Assembly (NCBI RefSeq): GCF_000282215.1
Contig: NZ_AKJS01000010.1
Coordinates: 62,001 to 126,000, forward strand
Length of the DNA stretch: 64,000 nt
Direction of reading: 5' to 3'
Source of the DNA: Pseudomonas sp. GM21
GTDB lineage: Bacteria > Pseudomonadota > Gammaproteobacteria > Pseudomonadales > Pseudomonadaceae
Shown in pieces: positions 48,474 through 56,607 of the stretch. The notes under the pieces were generated by a model. That model was not told where the DNA came from, ran no database searches, and saw only the letters and a program-made list of their open reading frames with translations. A program made the translations under genes and the position numbers. Each line of letters begins with the position of its first letter. Positions within the stretch are counted from its first letter, which is position 1.

Positions 48474-48998
48474 TCAGGGATTATTGTAGAGGTAGAAGGG
48501 GACGAACGAGAGAATCGCAAGGACGATAGACCAGATGACAAACTTGGACAGAAGGTCGAGCTCTGCGGTTCGCTTGTCATTGTTGAGCGAATTTTTAGTG
48601 GCGCCCATCACGTAGTAATCGGCCATTGTCTGGAAAAAGAAACTATTTGCTAACTCCTCGCCACCTTCTCCGTAGTAGGCGAGTAACTCCTGGCGGTGAG
48701 CTTCCAGTTCCGTCGTCGTCGGTATGGCCAGATCAGCGTTCCGAATCCGCCACGCCTGTGAAAAGTGAAAAATTCCAATCCCGACACAGATCGTACACCA
48801 GAGGAAAAATATCCAGAAGAACACGCCGGCAGTGTGTGTGGATGGGGGCGCTTTGCCCAATAAGTAGGACAGAAAGCTGGAGAGCGCTACCAGCATCGCC
48901 AGTGGCAGATTCAGGCGGGCGATCAGCTTTTCTTTTCGTTCAGCCTCGAAAAAATAGATCTTCTCGTACAGCTTGTAACAGTCGTCATCGGCTTTCAT
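48474..48998 (-). CDS. Three-span membrane protein of unknown function
   Basis: 174 aa from ATG 48998 with AAGGAGG upstream. An N-terminal cytoplasmic helix (DCYKLYEKIYFFEAERKEKLI) precedes two membrane segments (about residues 30-50 and 60-80), a soluble ~65-residue middle (YYGEGGEELANSFFFQTM) and a last segment (FVIWSIVLAILSFVPFYLY). The layout, helix then paired spans then C-terminal span with an NNDKR motif before it, is shared by membrane partners in several phage-defence operons. That is only a resemblance. It overlaps the broken gene at 48985 by 14 bp. Confidence 0.7.
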   Translation of the reverse strand: MKADDDCYKLYEKIYFFEAERKEKLIARLNLPLAMLVALSSFLSYLLGKAPPSTHTAGVFFWIFFLWCTICVGIGIFHFSQAWRIRNADLAIPTTTELEAHRQELLAYYGEGGEELANSFFFQTMADYYVMGATKNSLNNDKRTAELDLLSKFVIWSIVLAILSFVPFYLYNNP

Positions 48999-49284
48999 GT
49001 GACCTCCTTGCTATTTCGCGATTCCGTTGTGATGGCAAACCGATGCTGCAAACTACCAAAATCCCGGTAGTCCGCCCAAGCCGATTACAGCCGCATTTCC
49101 CTGATGACTCGCCGAGGTTCCACACCTTGGGCAAGAGCACGCCGTGCGTCTCTGGTAGCTGGTCGGCCTCCTGGCTCTCAAATGCTTTAGCCATGGCGGC
49201 GGCCTACCTGACAATCAGCAGCGCCAGCTCTGGCGGAAATACCACCTTGTCGGCGGGCAGGTAGTCGCAGTCGATAACGGACAT
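48985..49284 (-). pseudogene. Small gene interrupted by an in-frame amber codon
   Basis: From ATG 49284, preceded by GAGG seven bases upstream, 26 codons (MSVIDCDYLPADKVVF...) run to a TAG at 49204-49206. The same frame then continues AAAMAKAFESQEADQLPETHGV... for about 70 more codons to a stop at 48985. The tail overlaps the next gene by 14 bp, the pattern of a translated neighbour, so the long frame looks real and the TAG looks like a CAG-to-TAG change. The alternative is two small genes; family unknown. Confidence 0.5.
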
Positions 49285-49606
49285 TGGGCGGCCTCGCAGA
49301 TGTGGTGATGTTCAACAGCCGCTGAACAGGCGTTCGATTATCTGATAACTGGCGTAGTCGCGGTAGTTTGCTTGGTGCGTCCTAGCGCCCGTTCCAGCCA
49401 ACTAACTGGGCGTGGTGAGACTACCAATATCAGTCGAGAACTATCAGTTCGGGTAATTTCGGCTCTCAGAGAGCAAAACCCTCCGGTAGCTGTAGATTGC
49501 CTCCCAGTCGGGTTGCATGGTTGGCATGGTTTTCCTAAAACTTGAAATATTGGGGTGCCCCCGCTAAACCTGTAGGTCGTTCATATGGGGAAGCAGGGAG
49601 AACAAG
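49285..49606. other. Gap with no clear gene
   Basis: I see no credible frame. Short partial palindromes are present but nothing I can name. A GGGAGAAC ribosome site lies at the end, before the gene at 49607. A minus-strand frame reaching from 49535 into 49951 overlaps the better supported plus-strand gene and is taken as a shadow. Confidence 0.4.
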
Positions 49607-49810
49607 ATGTCCGGCAGATTCGTAGTGGTAAACGCGAGACCAATGGAGCACGGCCAAGACAGTGGTAGCGCAAATCCAGCGAGTCGCGTGGCTCGCGGCT
49701 ATCTCATCCTGGACAAGCATCAAGACCAAAGACTTCCAGACTGCTATATGAGTCGGGGTGAAGCCCAAGAAGAATGCGATAGAAGGAATGGGGTGTATTG
49801 CCAAAGCTGA
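49607..49810 (+). CDS. Small soluble protein of unknown function
   Basis: 67 aa (MSGRFVVVNARPME...), ATG at 49607 with GGGAGA upstream. The tail GYLILDKHQDQRLPDCYMSRGEAQEECDRRNGVY looks like a small sheet-plus-helix domain seen in many phage-borne proteins. No membrane or signal segment. I do not know the family. Confidence 0.6.
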   Translation: MSGRFVVVNARPMEHGQDSGSANPASRVARGYLILDKHQDQRLPDCYMSRGEAQEECDRRNGVYCQS

Positions 49811-50050
49811 GCCGCACTCAACTGCGGCACACCTTCCAATCACCCGGGCAACCATCACCAGCGCACCATATGCAATCGGTGGCAGTACGGCCTGGAGTTG
49901 CGGCAGTAGCTGCTCAGCGATACCCAGGACAGTAATGGCGCCACCCGCCAATTCGCGGTTATGACTAGGTCATTGCCGGGTGAGATGTTTTGGTCGTACT
50001 GCAAAACCAATCTATAACTTACCAAGACCAAGGCCACGAGGAGCCGCCCC

Positions 50051-50311
50051 ATGCCCACGTTCCAGATCCAGCAAGACAACCCCGCCATCTTTGAGGACGC
50101 CAACCTGCAACTGAGCCGGATGGTCGAGGAGCTCCACAAGTGCCATGGCAATCATCCGTTGCAACACGGTGCGCGGATGCACGCGACGGGGTATCTGGCC
50201 GCGCTGCGGATGCACAAACTGGTGAGTGATGCGGCCTATAACAACCTGTACGGCAGTCTGGTCATAGTGCACGACGCGGCCCTTGCCAAACTGGCGCGGG
50301 CCAGCGACTGA
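50051..50311 (+). CDS. Small paralogue, copy 1 of a tandem pair
   Basis: 86 aa, ATG at 50051 after GAGGAGCC. IQQDNPAIFEDANLQLSRMVEELHKC and ATGYLAALRMHKLVSDAAYNNLY recur in the next gene. No membrane segment or signal peptide. Function unknown. Confidence 0.7.
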   Translation: MPTFQIQQDNPAIFEDANLQLSRMVEELHKCHGNHPLQHGARMHATGYLAALRMHKLVSDAAYNNLYGSLVIVHDAALAKLARASD

Positions 50312-50345
50312 CGCTGGCCCCAGCCACCCACCGAGGAACCGCCCC

Positions 50346-50618
50346 ATGCCCATGTTGCCCCTGATCCAGATCCAGCAAGACCACCCCGCCATCATTGATG
50401 CCGCTCGCCTGCAACTGCGCCGGATGGTCGAGGAGCTCAGCCACTGCCCTGACGATTACCCGTTGCGACACGGTTACCACATGCACGCCACCGGGTATCT
50501 AGACGCGCTGCTGAAGCACAAGCTAGTGAGTGATGCGCTCTACGAATACCTGTACGAAGAGGTAGCGGCCTACGGCAAACATGTGCTGGGCCGCCACGGC
50601 ATAACGCTGCCTATGTAA
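50346..50618 (+). CDS. Small paralogue, copy 2 of a tandem pair
   Basis: 90 aa from ATG 50346 (MPMLPLIQIQQDHPAI), with GAGGAACC upstream. It matches copy 1 over most of its length, including the leader (GAGGA-CCGCCCCATGCCCA), so the whole unit was duplicated. The tail (EEVAAYGKHVLGRHG) has diverged. Function unknown. Confidence 0.7.
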   Translation: MPMLPLIQIQQDHPAIIDAARLQLRRMVEELSHCPDDYPLRHGYHMHATGYLDALLKHKLVSDALYEYLYEEVAAYGKHVLGRHGITLPM

Positions 50619-50759
50619 AAGACCACTCCGCACCTGACCCGGCCTTGGTTGCAATCTGCCGGGGTTGCGGCGACCAACCCCCGTACATTTGGCGTACCAG
50701 CGGCTAGACTCCTGGCTTGCGCGCAGGTCTGACCCTGCGCCGGAGACCGGAGACCGCCG

Positions 50760-50987
50760 ATGCGCCGCACCGCCCGCGTGCTTTACCTGATCGACGTGCT
50801 GCAAGCCGCCCCCTACGGCCCGTACCCGGCAGGCCGGGCCGTGTTACTGACCTGGGTGTGTGAGCAACTCGATCAACACCCCGGCGATGCCGGCATGCGC
50901 CAAATCATCGACGACTACCCGACGCACCTGGTCAGCCTTGGGATGTTGGGAGACATCCAATCGGCAAGTTCGCCCGGAGAGCCTTGA
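50760..50987 (+). CDS. Small protein of unknown function
   Basis: 75 aa, ATG at 50760 with GGAGACC upstream (MRRTARVLYLIDVLQ). No membrane or signal segment and a possible helical C-terminus. It follows the tandem pair in the same direction. A small GC-rich hairpin (GGGGTTG/CAACCCC at 50661-50681) lies in the gap before it. Confidence 0.55.
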   Translation: MRRTARVLYLIDVLQAAPYGPYPAGRAVLLTWVCEQLDQHPGDAGMRQIIDDYPTHLVSLGMLGDIQSASSPGEP

Positions 50988-50990
50988 TCG

Positions 50991-51047
50991 ATGAAAAAGA
51001 CGATTCAACAGGAGACGCTCAAAGAGCTCATCGACGCCAGGCGCTGA
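50991..51047 (+). pseudogene. Short N-terminal remnant frame
   Basis: 18 codons (MKKTIQQETLKELIDARR) then TGA. The start resembles the beginning of a larger family of phage-borne proteins I have seen, but nothing follows in frame. It could equally be a tiny gene or chance. Confidence 0.25.
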
Positions 51048-51144
51048 TCATTCCACGCACTCCAGAATGCGTGATGACACTGCGTGAAACAGCACGTTTT
51101 GCTGTAACAGAAGCTGCAACAGTCTCTGTAACAGCCCGCCTTTT

Positions 51145-51351
51145 TTATGGACACCAATAATCATCAGAGTTGTCCCGCAACAGCTTCTCCTCGATGGCCA
51201 GACGTACGAACTCTGAGCGATTGCCCTTGGCCGGATGATCGTTCGCGTAGGGATAGTGGATCAGTTGGTCGATGGCGTTTACGGTTTCAGCTCCGACCGA
51301 CACGATAAGGCGTGTTTTGGCCTTGCCGTCGAACATCCGGTTTTTACTCAT
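51145..51351 (-). CDS. Ribbon-helix-helix-like small DNA-binding protein
   Basis: 68 aa (MSKNRMFDGKAKTRLIVSVG...). A strand (TRLIVSVGAETVNAID) and two helices (QLIHYP, SEFVRLAIEEKLL) match an RHH layout used by repressors and MobC-like mobilisation accessories. No toxin partner is next to it. Its role, either relaxase accessory or repressor, is open. Confidence 0.6.
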   Translation of the reverse strand: MSKNRMFDGKAKTRLIVSVGAETVNAIDQLIHYPYANDHPAKGNRSEFVRLAIEEKLLRDNSDDYWCP

Positions 51352-51382
51352 GCATTCTCATCTCTGTTTCATCAAGCGATAG

Positions 51383-52003
51383 TCAGACGCTGGCAAAAGC
51401 CCTGTATGCCTGTCCTAGGCTGCGCTCGATGCTAGCGAACAGGGCCCCGGCATCGACCAAAGCTCTAGCGTCTACACGCTTGAGCTGCTTCACCTTCTGC
51501 CCGAATGTCCGCCAGTGCATGCCTTTGGGCTTCGGAATTAACTCGGCAGGTATGGATAGGTAGCCTCCGGGGCAGCTTAGGGAGCGGCGCAGCTTCGACG
51601 AAAGATCGGCGGCACGGTCACGCTTGTTGGCTTGCTGGCTCGCGTAGTTGAGGTGCAGACAGTGACGGCAGGCGAACACGCGGCGCAGGTACAGCTTGGC
51701 GACTCGCCGGCCACAACAGGGACACAGGAACCACGGACGATTGCCGCCCAGGTGACAAGGTGTCCAGGTGATCGGAACGGGGTAATCCTTCAACTCGGCT
51801 TCTCCCTTCGTTGTCACTCGATACCGAAGACGCAGACGGGTCTGGCTTTCAGACTCGACGTCGATTGCCCCGACCACTTCACCACGGCGCTTCCACTCCC
51901 AGCTGCCGTCGTAGCCAGCGCGCAGCATCCCTGCACGGTGTAGCGCCACAATGCTGAGGGAGCGGTAGTCCGCTGTCGCGTTTTTTTCCTTGGCTCTGCC
52001 CAT
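51383..52003 (-). CDS. Zinc-ribbon protein found on mobile elements
   Basis: 206 aa from the ATG at 52003 (MGRAKEKNATADYRSL). Two CxxC pairs, CPCCGRRV and CRHC, in the stretch FLCPCCGRRVAKLYLRRV...CRHCLHLNYASQQ, form a zinc ribbon of a kind common in proteobacterial prophages. No catalytic domain. Possibly nucleic-acid binding; the family has no known job. Confidence 0.75.
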   Translation of the reverse strand: MGRAKEKNATADYRSLSIVALHRAGMLRAGYDGSWEWKRRGEVVGAIDVESESQTRLRLRYRVTTKGEAELKDYPVPITWTPCHLGGNRPWFLCPCCGRRVAKLYLRRVFACRHCLHLNYASQQANKRDRAADLSSKLRRSLSCPGGYLSIPAELIPKPKGMHWRTFGQKVKQLKRVDARALVDAGALFASIERSLGQAYRAFASV

Positions 52004-52064
52004 TCAGGGAACCTAAATCAATTGGGAAATTTGGTGTCGGCTGGTTACCAGTTACCGGGAATAC

Positions 52065-52253
52065 TCAAAGAAAAGCGCCTCTCATGCGACTCGTCACTCG
52101 TGCAAGACTTAGAAGGCCTGGCGCAGTAATTAGCGGCATCAAGCTCGGCTGTGGTGCTGCTGTACGACTAGACTCAATGGCTGATTCAGCGCCGGCTGGG
52201 CTAGTGCTGTCAGCCGTAGTGGAAGGTTCATAGATCGAAGCAGGGATCGGCAT
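52065..52253 (-). CDS. Small Ser/Ala/Pro-rich frame
   Basis: 62 aa (MPIPASIYEPSTTADSTS...). The frame is open and lies between the zinc-ribbon gene and the ejection operon terminator, but the ribosome site is weak (GGGAT) and composition is biased. It may be a remnant. Confidence 0.35.
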   Translation of the reverse strand: MPIPASIYEPSTTADSTSPAGAESAIESSRTAAPQPSLMPLITAPGLLSLARVTSRMRGAFL

Positions 52254-52271
52254 TTTTTTGTAATCCCAGTA

Positions 52272-52292
52272 AAAGCCCGCACAGGGCGGGCT
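52272..52292 (-). terminator. Terminator of the ejection-protein operon
   Basis: On the minus strand AAGCCCGC-CCTGT-GCGGGCTTTTAC, a GC-rich 8-bp stem with a short T run, about 105 bases after the stop at 52398. Confidence 0.7.
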
Positions 52293-52324
52293 TGGAGGTC
52301 TTGGTGGATTTCTCAGGTTTTACG

Positions 52325-52411
52325 ATGATCGACTTCATGATCTGGAAAGGAGTGGCCATCGTTATAGGTGCGGCCATTTACGGGTTCTGGCTGGGCCTTA
52401 CTGGTCACTGA
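52325..52411 (+). CDS. 28-aa single-span membrane peptide
   Basis: ATG at 52325 opens a frame of 28 codons (MIDFMIWKGVAIVIGAAIYG, then FWLGLTGH) ended by TGA. The whole is one hydrophobic span. CAGG lies seven bases before the ATG. Its last 14 bases overlap the end of the ejection gene on the other strand. Peptides like this are seen in Pseudomonas phages; role unknown. Confidence 0.5.
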   Translation: MIDFMIWKGVAIVIGAAIYGFWLGLTGH

Positions 52412-54566
52412 GAAGTTGCGGGGCAAGTAACGGAAGAACCTTGTTCGCCTTCTCGGCACCCAGTGAAAGCAAGCCGCGACCCTGACTCGGAGGGCGCGTA
52501 AGCAGGCCACGAACGGCTTTGCTATTCAGGGCCATATTCGCCCCTCTGCCTGCCGCAATGCCGCCGGCGACCACCAATGGGGCCACCGCGCCAGATCCTG
52601 CCCCTATCGCCCCAAGACCGCCAAGCATCAGGCGCTGCATAGCACCGTGCGGGCTTTCTCGCGATTTCAGGAATTGAGCGCTGATATCGGCCAGATCTTG
52701 TAGCTCTGGATTGCCGATGTTCTTCATGTTGGCCAGTCGAGCGACCGAGATATCGCCCTCGGCGCCGTTTTGAGCCAGCTTCTCCAGGTCAAGCATGGTT
52801 CCATATTGCCGGCGAACCTTGGCAAAATCAGCCGCCTCTTCTGGCTTCATTGAGCGGTTAAGCGCGCTCATCAATGACTTTTTAAGATCGCCCGCGTAGT
52901 AGGCTTGAGGCGTGTTATGGCCGCCAATGCGATCTAGCGTTCTTTTGATGTTGTAGGCAGCCTGGCCATCGATTTCGCCGTTCTGCACCTTGGCCATGAT
53001 CTCGTCGATTTGCTTCTGAATGATCGCAGCCTGACCACTCTCCAAATCATTCGATGCTTGGTGTGCATGCTGCGCAAGTTCGTCAACAAACTGCTTATCG
53101 ACCTTCACCTTGTTGTTTTGCAGAACGGTTTCAAACTTCGCCCCCAGATCTGCCCTGGCATTCCGCAACGCCATACCCACATCATCGGTGTCTTGGCCAA
53201 TCGTGCGGCTCAGCGCTGTTTTCAGCTGGTCGTTCATCTTTGACAGCGTGCCAGTCCTGCCGCTGAAAGGCATGTATTCGAGCGAGGCGGCAAGGGCATT
53301 CATGGGTTTGCTTTTGACGATCCTGTCAGCAGGAATATCAATCCCGTAAATATCTTTCGCCTTGTTCGCAAGGTCGACAACCGCCGGCTTTACATCACCG
53401 CCGCGCACCGCTCGGCCTATAGCGCGAGTCGTGCTGCCAGCAACCGATGCGGCACCAGGGATCACGCCACCAACCATGGCCCCCATACCGGCATCTTGCG
53501 GATTAATCAGACCAGCCGATGCGCCGCCAGTGATCGCCCCGCCTGCGCTGCGTGTTGCCAGTGCAGGCAGGCCGGTCAAACCACCAACACGAAAGCCGCC
53601 AGAACCTATCGACTCAATCAGCGGGGCGATCTTGGCTGCACCAGGCAGCAATGCGGCACCTTTCGCCAATGCGCCACCCATGCCGCCAGTCCCGAGTATT
53701 TCGGTGCCGATCTTGCCGGCCTTGAAGGCCATGGAGTCAGGATTTGCGCCAATGGCTCGCAGCATCGAATCAAGATCAGTCCGACGTTGATTATTCGACT
53801 CCAGGGACAGGCCTTTGCCATTGAGGGCATCTTTGCCTATATCCCATGGCGCAAGGATGGTTGCTCCGATAGACCCAGCACCGCGTGCGCTGCCTGCCAG
53901 CAGGTTGCCTGTGTCCGCCATCAGCTCCTTCCCTGCATTAGCTGGCAGCTGAGGCAACGTCCCGCCGAACCGTCCTGCTTGGTGCGGAGCGGGCTGAACA
54001 CCGCCGGATTGCTCCGGCAGCATGGCCTGTTGGGCAGGAGCGGTCTGGACAGGCTGATTTGGCTGCTGGGCGCTCATTGCAGGCGCGGCCTGCTGCGGGG
54101 CGGGTGCAGAGAACTCCTTGTTCAATTCAGCGAAAGGGTCGTCCTGCTGCTGTGATGGCGCAGCCTGGCTGAACTCTTTATTCAACTCGGCAAATGGGTC
54201 TGATTGCTGGGACATATTGGCTGTCACCTTCTGGATATAGTTGCGCGTCTCGGCTGGAGCGGCGTCCATGCCCTTGCGTTGGACGTTGCCAATGCCCCAG
54301 TTGTAAGCGGCCAATGCCCCGGGAACGCTGCCGGTCTGCTGCATCATGTCGGAGAGCATCTTGGCGGCAGCAGCGGCTGACTGCTGCAGGTTGTTGGGGT
54401 CATTCAGGCCGTATTGCTGGGCAGTGGCGGGCATGAACTGGAAGTGCCCTTGCGCGCCTTTCGGGGACTGCATGTTTTGGCCGCGACTCGACTCGGCAGA
54501 CCAGACAGCATCCAGCAATCCGGACGGCAGCCTGTTCTTCTGCTCGAGCTGGGCGAAGAGGCCCAT
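52398..54566 (-). CDS. Podovirus-type ejection protein with lytic transglycosylase domain
   Basis: 722 aa, ATG at 54566 overlapping the upstream stop by one base (TAATG). Residues about 1-100 are a transglycosylase domain: catalytic E25 in WSAESSRG, then GHFQFMPATAQQYG and AYNWGIGNVQ. Two copies of DPFAELNKEFS follow (about residues 120-155) inside a Q/P-rich linker. A long Gly/Ala-rich hydrophobic middle and a helical C-terminus match internal virion (ejection) proteins that cross the envelope with the phage DNA. Needs a host virion; no virion gene is in view. Confidence 0.8.
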   Translation of the reverse strand: MGLFAQLEQKNRLPSGLLDAVWSAESSRGQNMQSPKGAQGHFQFMPATAQQYGLNDPNNLQQSAAAAAKMLSDMMQQTGSVPGALAAYNWGIGNVQRKGMDAAPAETRNYIQKVTANMSQQSDPFAELNKEFSQAAPSQQQDDPFAELNKEFSAPAPQQAAPAMSAQQPNQPVQTAPAQQAMLPEQSGGVQPAPHQAGRFGGTLPQLPANAGKELMADTGNLLAGSARGAGSIGATILAPWDIGKDALNGKGLSLESNNQRRTDLDSMLRAIGANPDSMAFKAGKIGTEILGTGGMGGALAKGAALLPGAAKIAPLIESIGSGGFRVGGLTGLPALATRSAGGAITGGASAGLINPQDAGMGAMVGGVIPGAASVAGSTTRAIGRAVRGGDVKPAVVDLANKAKDIYGIDIPADRIVKSKPMNALAASLEYMPFSGRTGTLSKMNDQLKTALSRTIGQDTDDVGMALRNARADLGAKFETVLQNNKVKVDKQFVDELAQHAHQASNDLESGQAAIIQKQIDEIMAKVQNGEIDGQAAYNIKRTLDRIGGHNTPQAYYAGDLKKSLMSALNRSMKPEEAADFAKVRRQYGTMLDLEKLAQNGAEGDISVARLANMKNIGNPELQDLADISAQFLKSRESPHGAMQRLMLGGLGAIGAGSGAVAPLVVAGGIAAGRGANMALNSKAVRGLLTRPPSQGRGLLSLGAEKANKVLPLLAPQLLSDQ

Positions 54567-56053
54567 TACTGCTTACCTTGGTTCTGCCAGCGAGACATGA
54601 CCGGATCAGCCCAGATCGACTGCTGAATTTTCCGGTATTGGGCATCAACCTCTGACAGGGGCATTCCTCGCTCCTGCGCGATTTTGATGGCCTTCTCGTA
54701 GTAATCGGCTTTTCTGATTGCAGAGTTATTCTTCGCCTGCGCCAAATCGAGGATGTATGCGTTGGCCATCGGCGTTTTTTCCAGAGAGGCGAATGTTTGC
54801 AGCGCCCTGGCTGCATCGCCCTCCGTTTGCGTGCCTTTGTTGTCCTGCAACTGTTTGTTGATTTGCGACATAGCCACTGACTGAAATTTCTGCGCGTTCG
54901 CGCCAAACAGTTGCGCGTTTTGTGGTGCAACCCCAAGGCCGGCAAGCACGTTGGCTGCCGCCGCTTTTGCGTCAGTCGCCCATCCGGTTTCAATCGGGAT
55001 AGCCCTCATGGCGCTGATATTGCCGTTCATGTCCTGAGCGGATTTCCCGGAATCAAGGGTTGGGCGATACGAGTTGGTAATGAAGTCGTTATTCAGCCCT
55101 TTGGTGGCATCCTGAGCCACTGGATTGCGTCCGGCCATGTACCCGCCAGGCTGCCCAGGTGCGCCACCCTGCCCGGGCGCGGCACCACCTGCACCTGCGG
55201 CGACATTGAGTCGCGGAACGTAGTATTCGTTGCCGTCAGGGCCTACAACCTTCATTGGGTCGAGACTCGCGGCACCGCCCTGCTCTGCCTGTTTTTTCGC
55301 TACATCGAACGGGAACTGAGCGCCGGCCACTGCGTTGGCTTCCGCACCTTTGTAGCCAGCGTTGGCTGATGCCGCACCCGGTACCGGTATGGCCTGACCC
55401 TGCGCATTCATCGTTACGCCTTCTGCCATTTTCGGCATATGGGTCTGCTGGCCGGTGCGCGGGTCGATGTAATAGTTTCCGGCCTTGCGCTCCTGCGGGT
55501 TGTTGGCCTGCTTGTACAGATCCAGCAAGGTGCCGCCACCTTCCATGCCAAGCATCTGATAGGTCGTGATGTCATTCAGGGTAAGCGGGAATTGGCCCTG
55601 AGCCTGTCGGCCTTGTGGCATCCCTCCAGGCGCAGCGCTAGGTGTCGCCGGGGAACCTGGCACTTGGTAACCATCAGCACCGCCCATCTGAATAGGCGAT
55701 TGACCGCCAAGCTGAGCAAATGGCTTGGCGCCATCGGGGCCAGCGGGAGGCTGCGTATTGCCTGGGCCTGCTACTGGAGTGCTGCCCGGCATGTGCTGTA
55801 GCAGCCACTCATCTTGCCTTTTTTTCTGCGCAAGATTGGCCTGAATTTGCTGCGCCTGCATGCCTCGATACTGGTCAGTGGTTTGGCGCTCCAGGGCATT
55901 GCTATAGCCATTCATGCCGGCCAATCCGGCAACGCCCAGGGTATTGACTGGAGCACCCCGGCGAGCGCCGGCCAGACCGCCAAAGGCAGCCGACAGAAGT
56001 CCCTGCCCTTCAGGGGTCTTTGCAAAATCGAGAAGCCCGGTCATGTCAGCCAT
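54566..56053 (-). CDS. Podovirus-type internal virion (ejection) protein
   Basis: 495 aa (MADMTGLLDFAKTPEGQG) from 56053. The N-terminus is a short Gly-rich hydrophobic region (GLLSAAFGGLAGARRG), followed by Q-rich helix (YRGMQAQQIQANLAQKKRQDE), a P/G/Q-rich disordered middle and a helical end. This composition is typical of podovirus ejection proteins in BPP-1-like phages by recollection. It overlaps and precedes the transglycosylase-type ejection gene, so the two are coupled. Confidence 0.7.
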   Translation of the reverse strand: MADMTGLLDFAKTPEGQGLLSAAFGGLAGARRGAPVNTLGVAGLAGMNGYSNALERQTTDQYRGMQAQQIQANLAQKKRQDEWLLQHMPGSTPVAGPGNTQPPAGPDGAKPFAQLGGQSPIQMGGADGYQVPGSPATPSAAPGGMPQGRQAQGQFPLTLNDITTYQMLGMEGGGTLLDLYKQANNPQERKAGNYYIDPRTGQQTHMPKMAEGVTMNAQGQAIPVPGAASANAGYKGAEANAVAGAQFPFDVAKKQAEQGGAASLDPMKVVGPDGNEYYVPRLNVAAGAGGAAPGQGGAPGQPGGYMAGRNPVAQDATKGLNNDFITNSYRPTLDSGKSAQDMNGNISAMRAIPIETGWATDAKAAAANVLAGLGVAPQNAQLFGANAQKFQSVAMSQINKQLQDNKGTQTEGDAARALQTFASLEKTPMANAYILDLAQAKNNSAIRKADYYEKAIKIAQERGMPLSEVDAQYRKIQQSIWADPVMSRWQNQGKQ

Positions 56054-56146
56054 ATCAACCCCACAGGAATTGGTGTTGAGCCATCAACTGCTGACGGCGT
56101 GCGAGAGGAGGACGTCGGCCCTCGGTGCTTGTGGTGCGGCATTGAT

Positions 56147-56323
56147 TCATGCGACGAAAACCTCGGTAGAGAGCAGAAGACGGCGTTCCGCTAGGGCGAT
56201 CAACGCGGCATTTGCCTGTACGCTTCCGGAAATTGCCGCGATGCGCAGCCGTTCGTATGCGGCGGCAACCTCTGCGCGGGTTGGCCCGTTTTGGCGGCCC
56301 CGGATCTTGGTGCTTGTGCTCAT
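56147..56323 (-). CDS. Small helical protein, first gene of the ejection operon
   Basis: 58 aa from ATG 56323 (MSTSTKIRGRQNGPTRAE); GGAGA six bases upstream decides the start over the ATG two codons earlier. The sequence is basic, then alanine-rich and helical (EVAAAYERLRIAAIS, ANAALIALAERRLLL). It might be a small regulator or virion-related. A perfect palindrome lies 16 bases upstream. Confidence 0.65.
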   Translation of the reverse strand: MSTSTKIRGRQNGPTRAEVAAAYERLRIAAISGSVQANAALIALAERRLLLSTEVFVA

Positions 56324-56338
56324 CCTCATTCTCCAGTG

Positions 56339-56354
56339 TTAGGTTATAACCTAA
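56339..56354. promoter_or_regulatory. Perfect 16-bp palindromic operator candidate of the ejection operon
   Basis: TTAGGTTATAACCTAA is identical on both strands and lies 16-31 bases upstream of the ATG at 56323, where a promoter or start site should be. It separates the ejection unit from the replication unit. The binding protein is not known; AlpA or the HTH protein at 63030 are candidates. Confidence 0.6.
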
Positions 56355-56607
56355 TACAGGCAGATTAGACCTTATCTGTATATTTGAACAGTTCTTTTCA
56401 GGTGTGCTTGAGTTGATACAGATACGCATAAAAAATCCCACCTGATCTATTGATCGGCAGGGCATTGAGGGAGACGGTTTTGTTGCAGTAAGTCGGAGGT
56501 AGGCAAAGTGATACATGGCTGAATTTTCAGCTCAGTCGCTCGGCCTCAGATGAGACCGAAAAGGCTCGATCCCACAGAGAGCGCTTCCAAGGCCAGTCTG
56601 CCAATTT

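Noticed and set aside
49535..49951. 138-aa hydrophobic minus-strand frame
   Set aside because: It covers the plus-strand gene at 49607, which has a strong ribosome site, and the minus frame has none.
56055..56516. 153-aa minus-strand frame
   Set aside because: It overlaps the 58-aa gene at 56147-56323, which has a proper ribosome site and helical protein composition.
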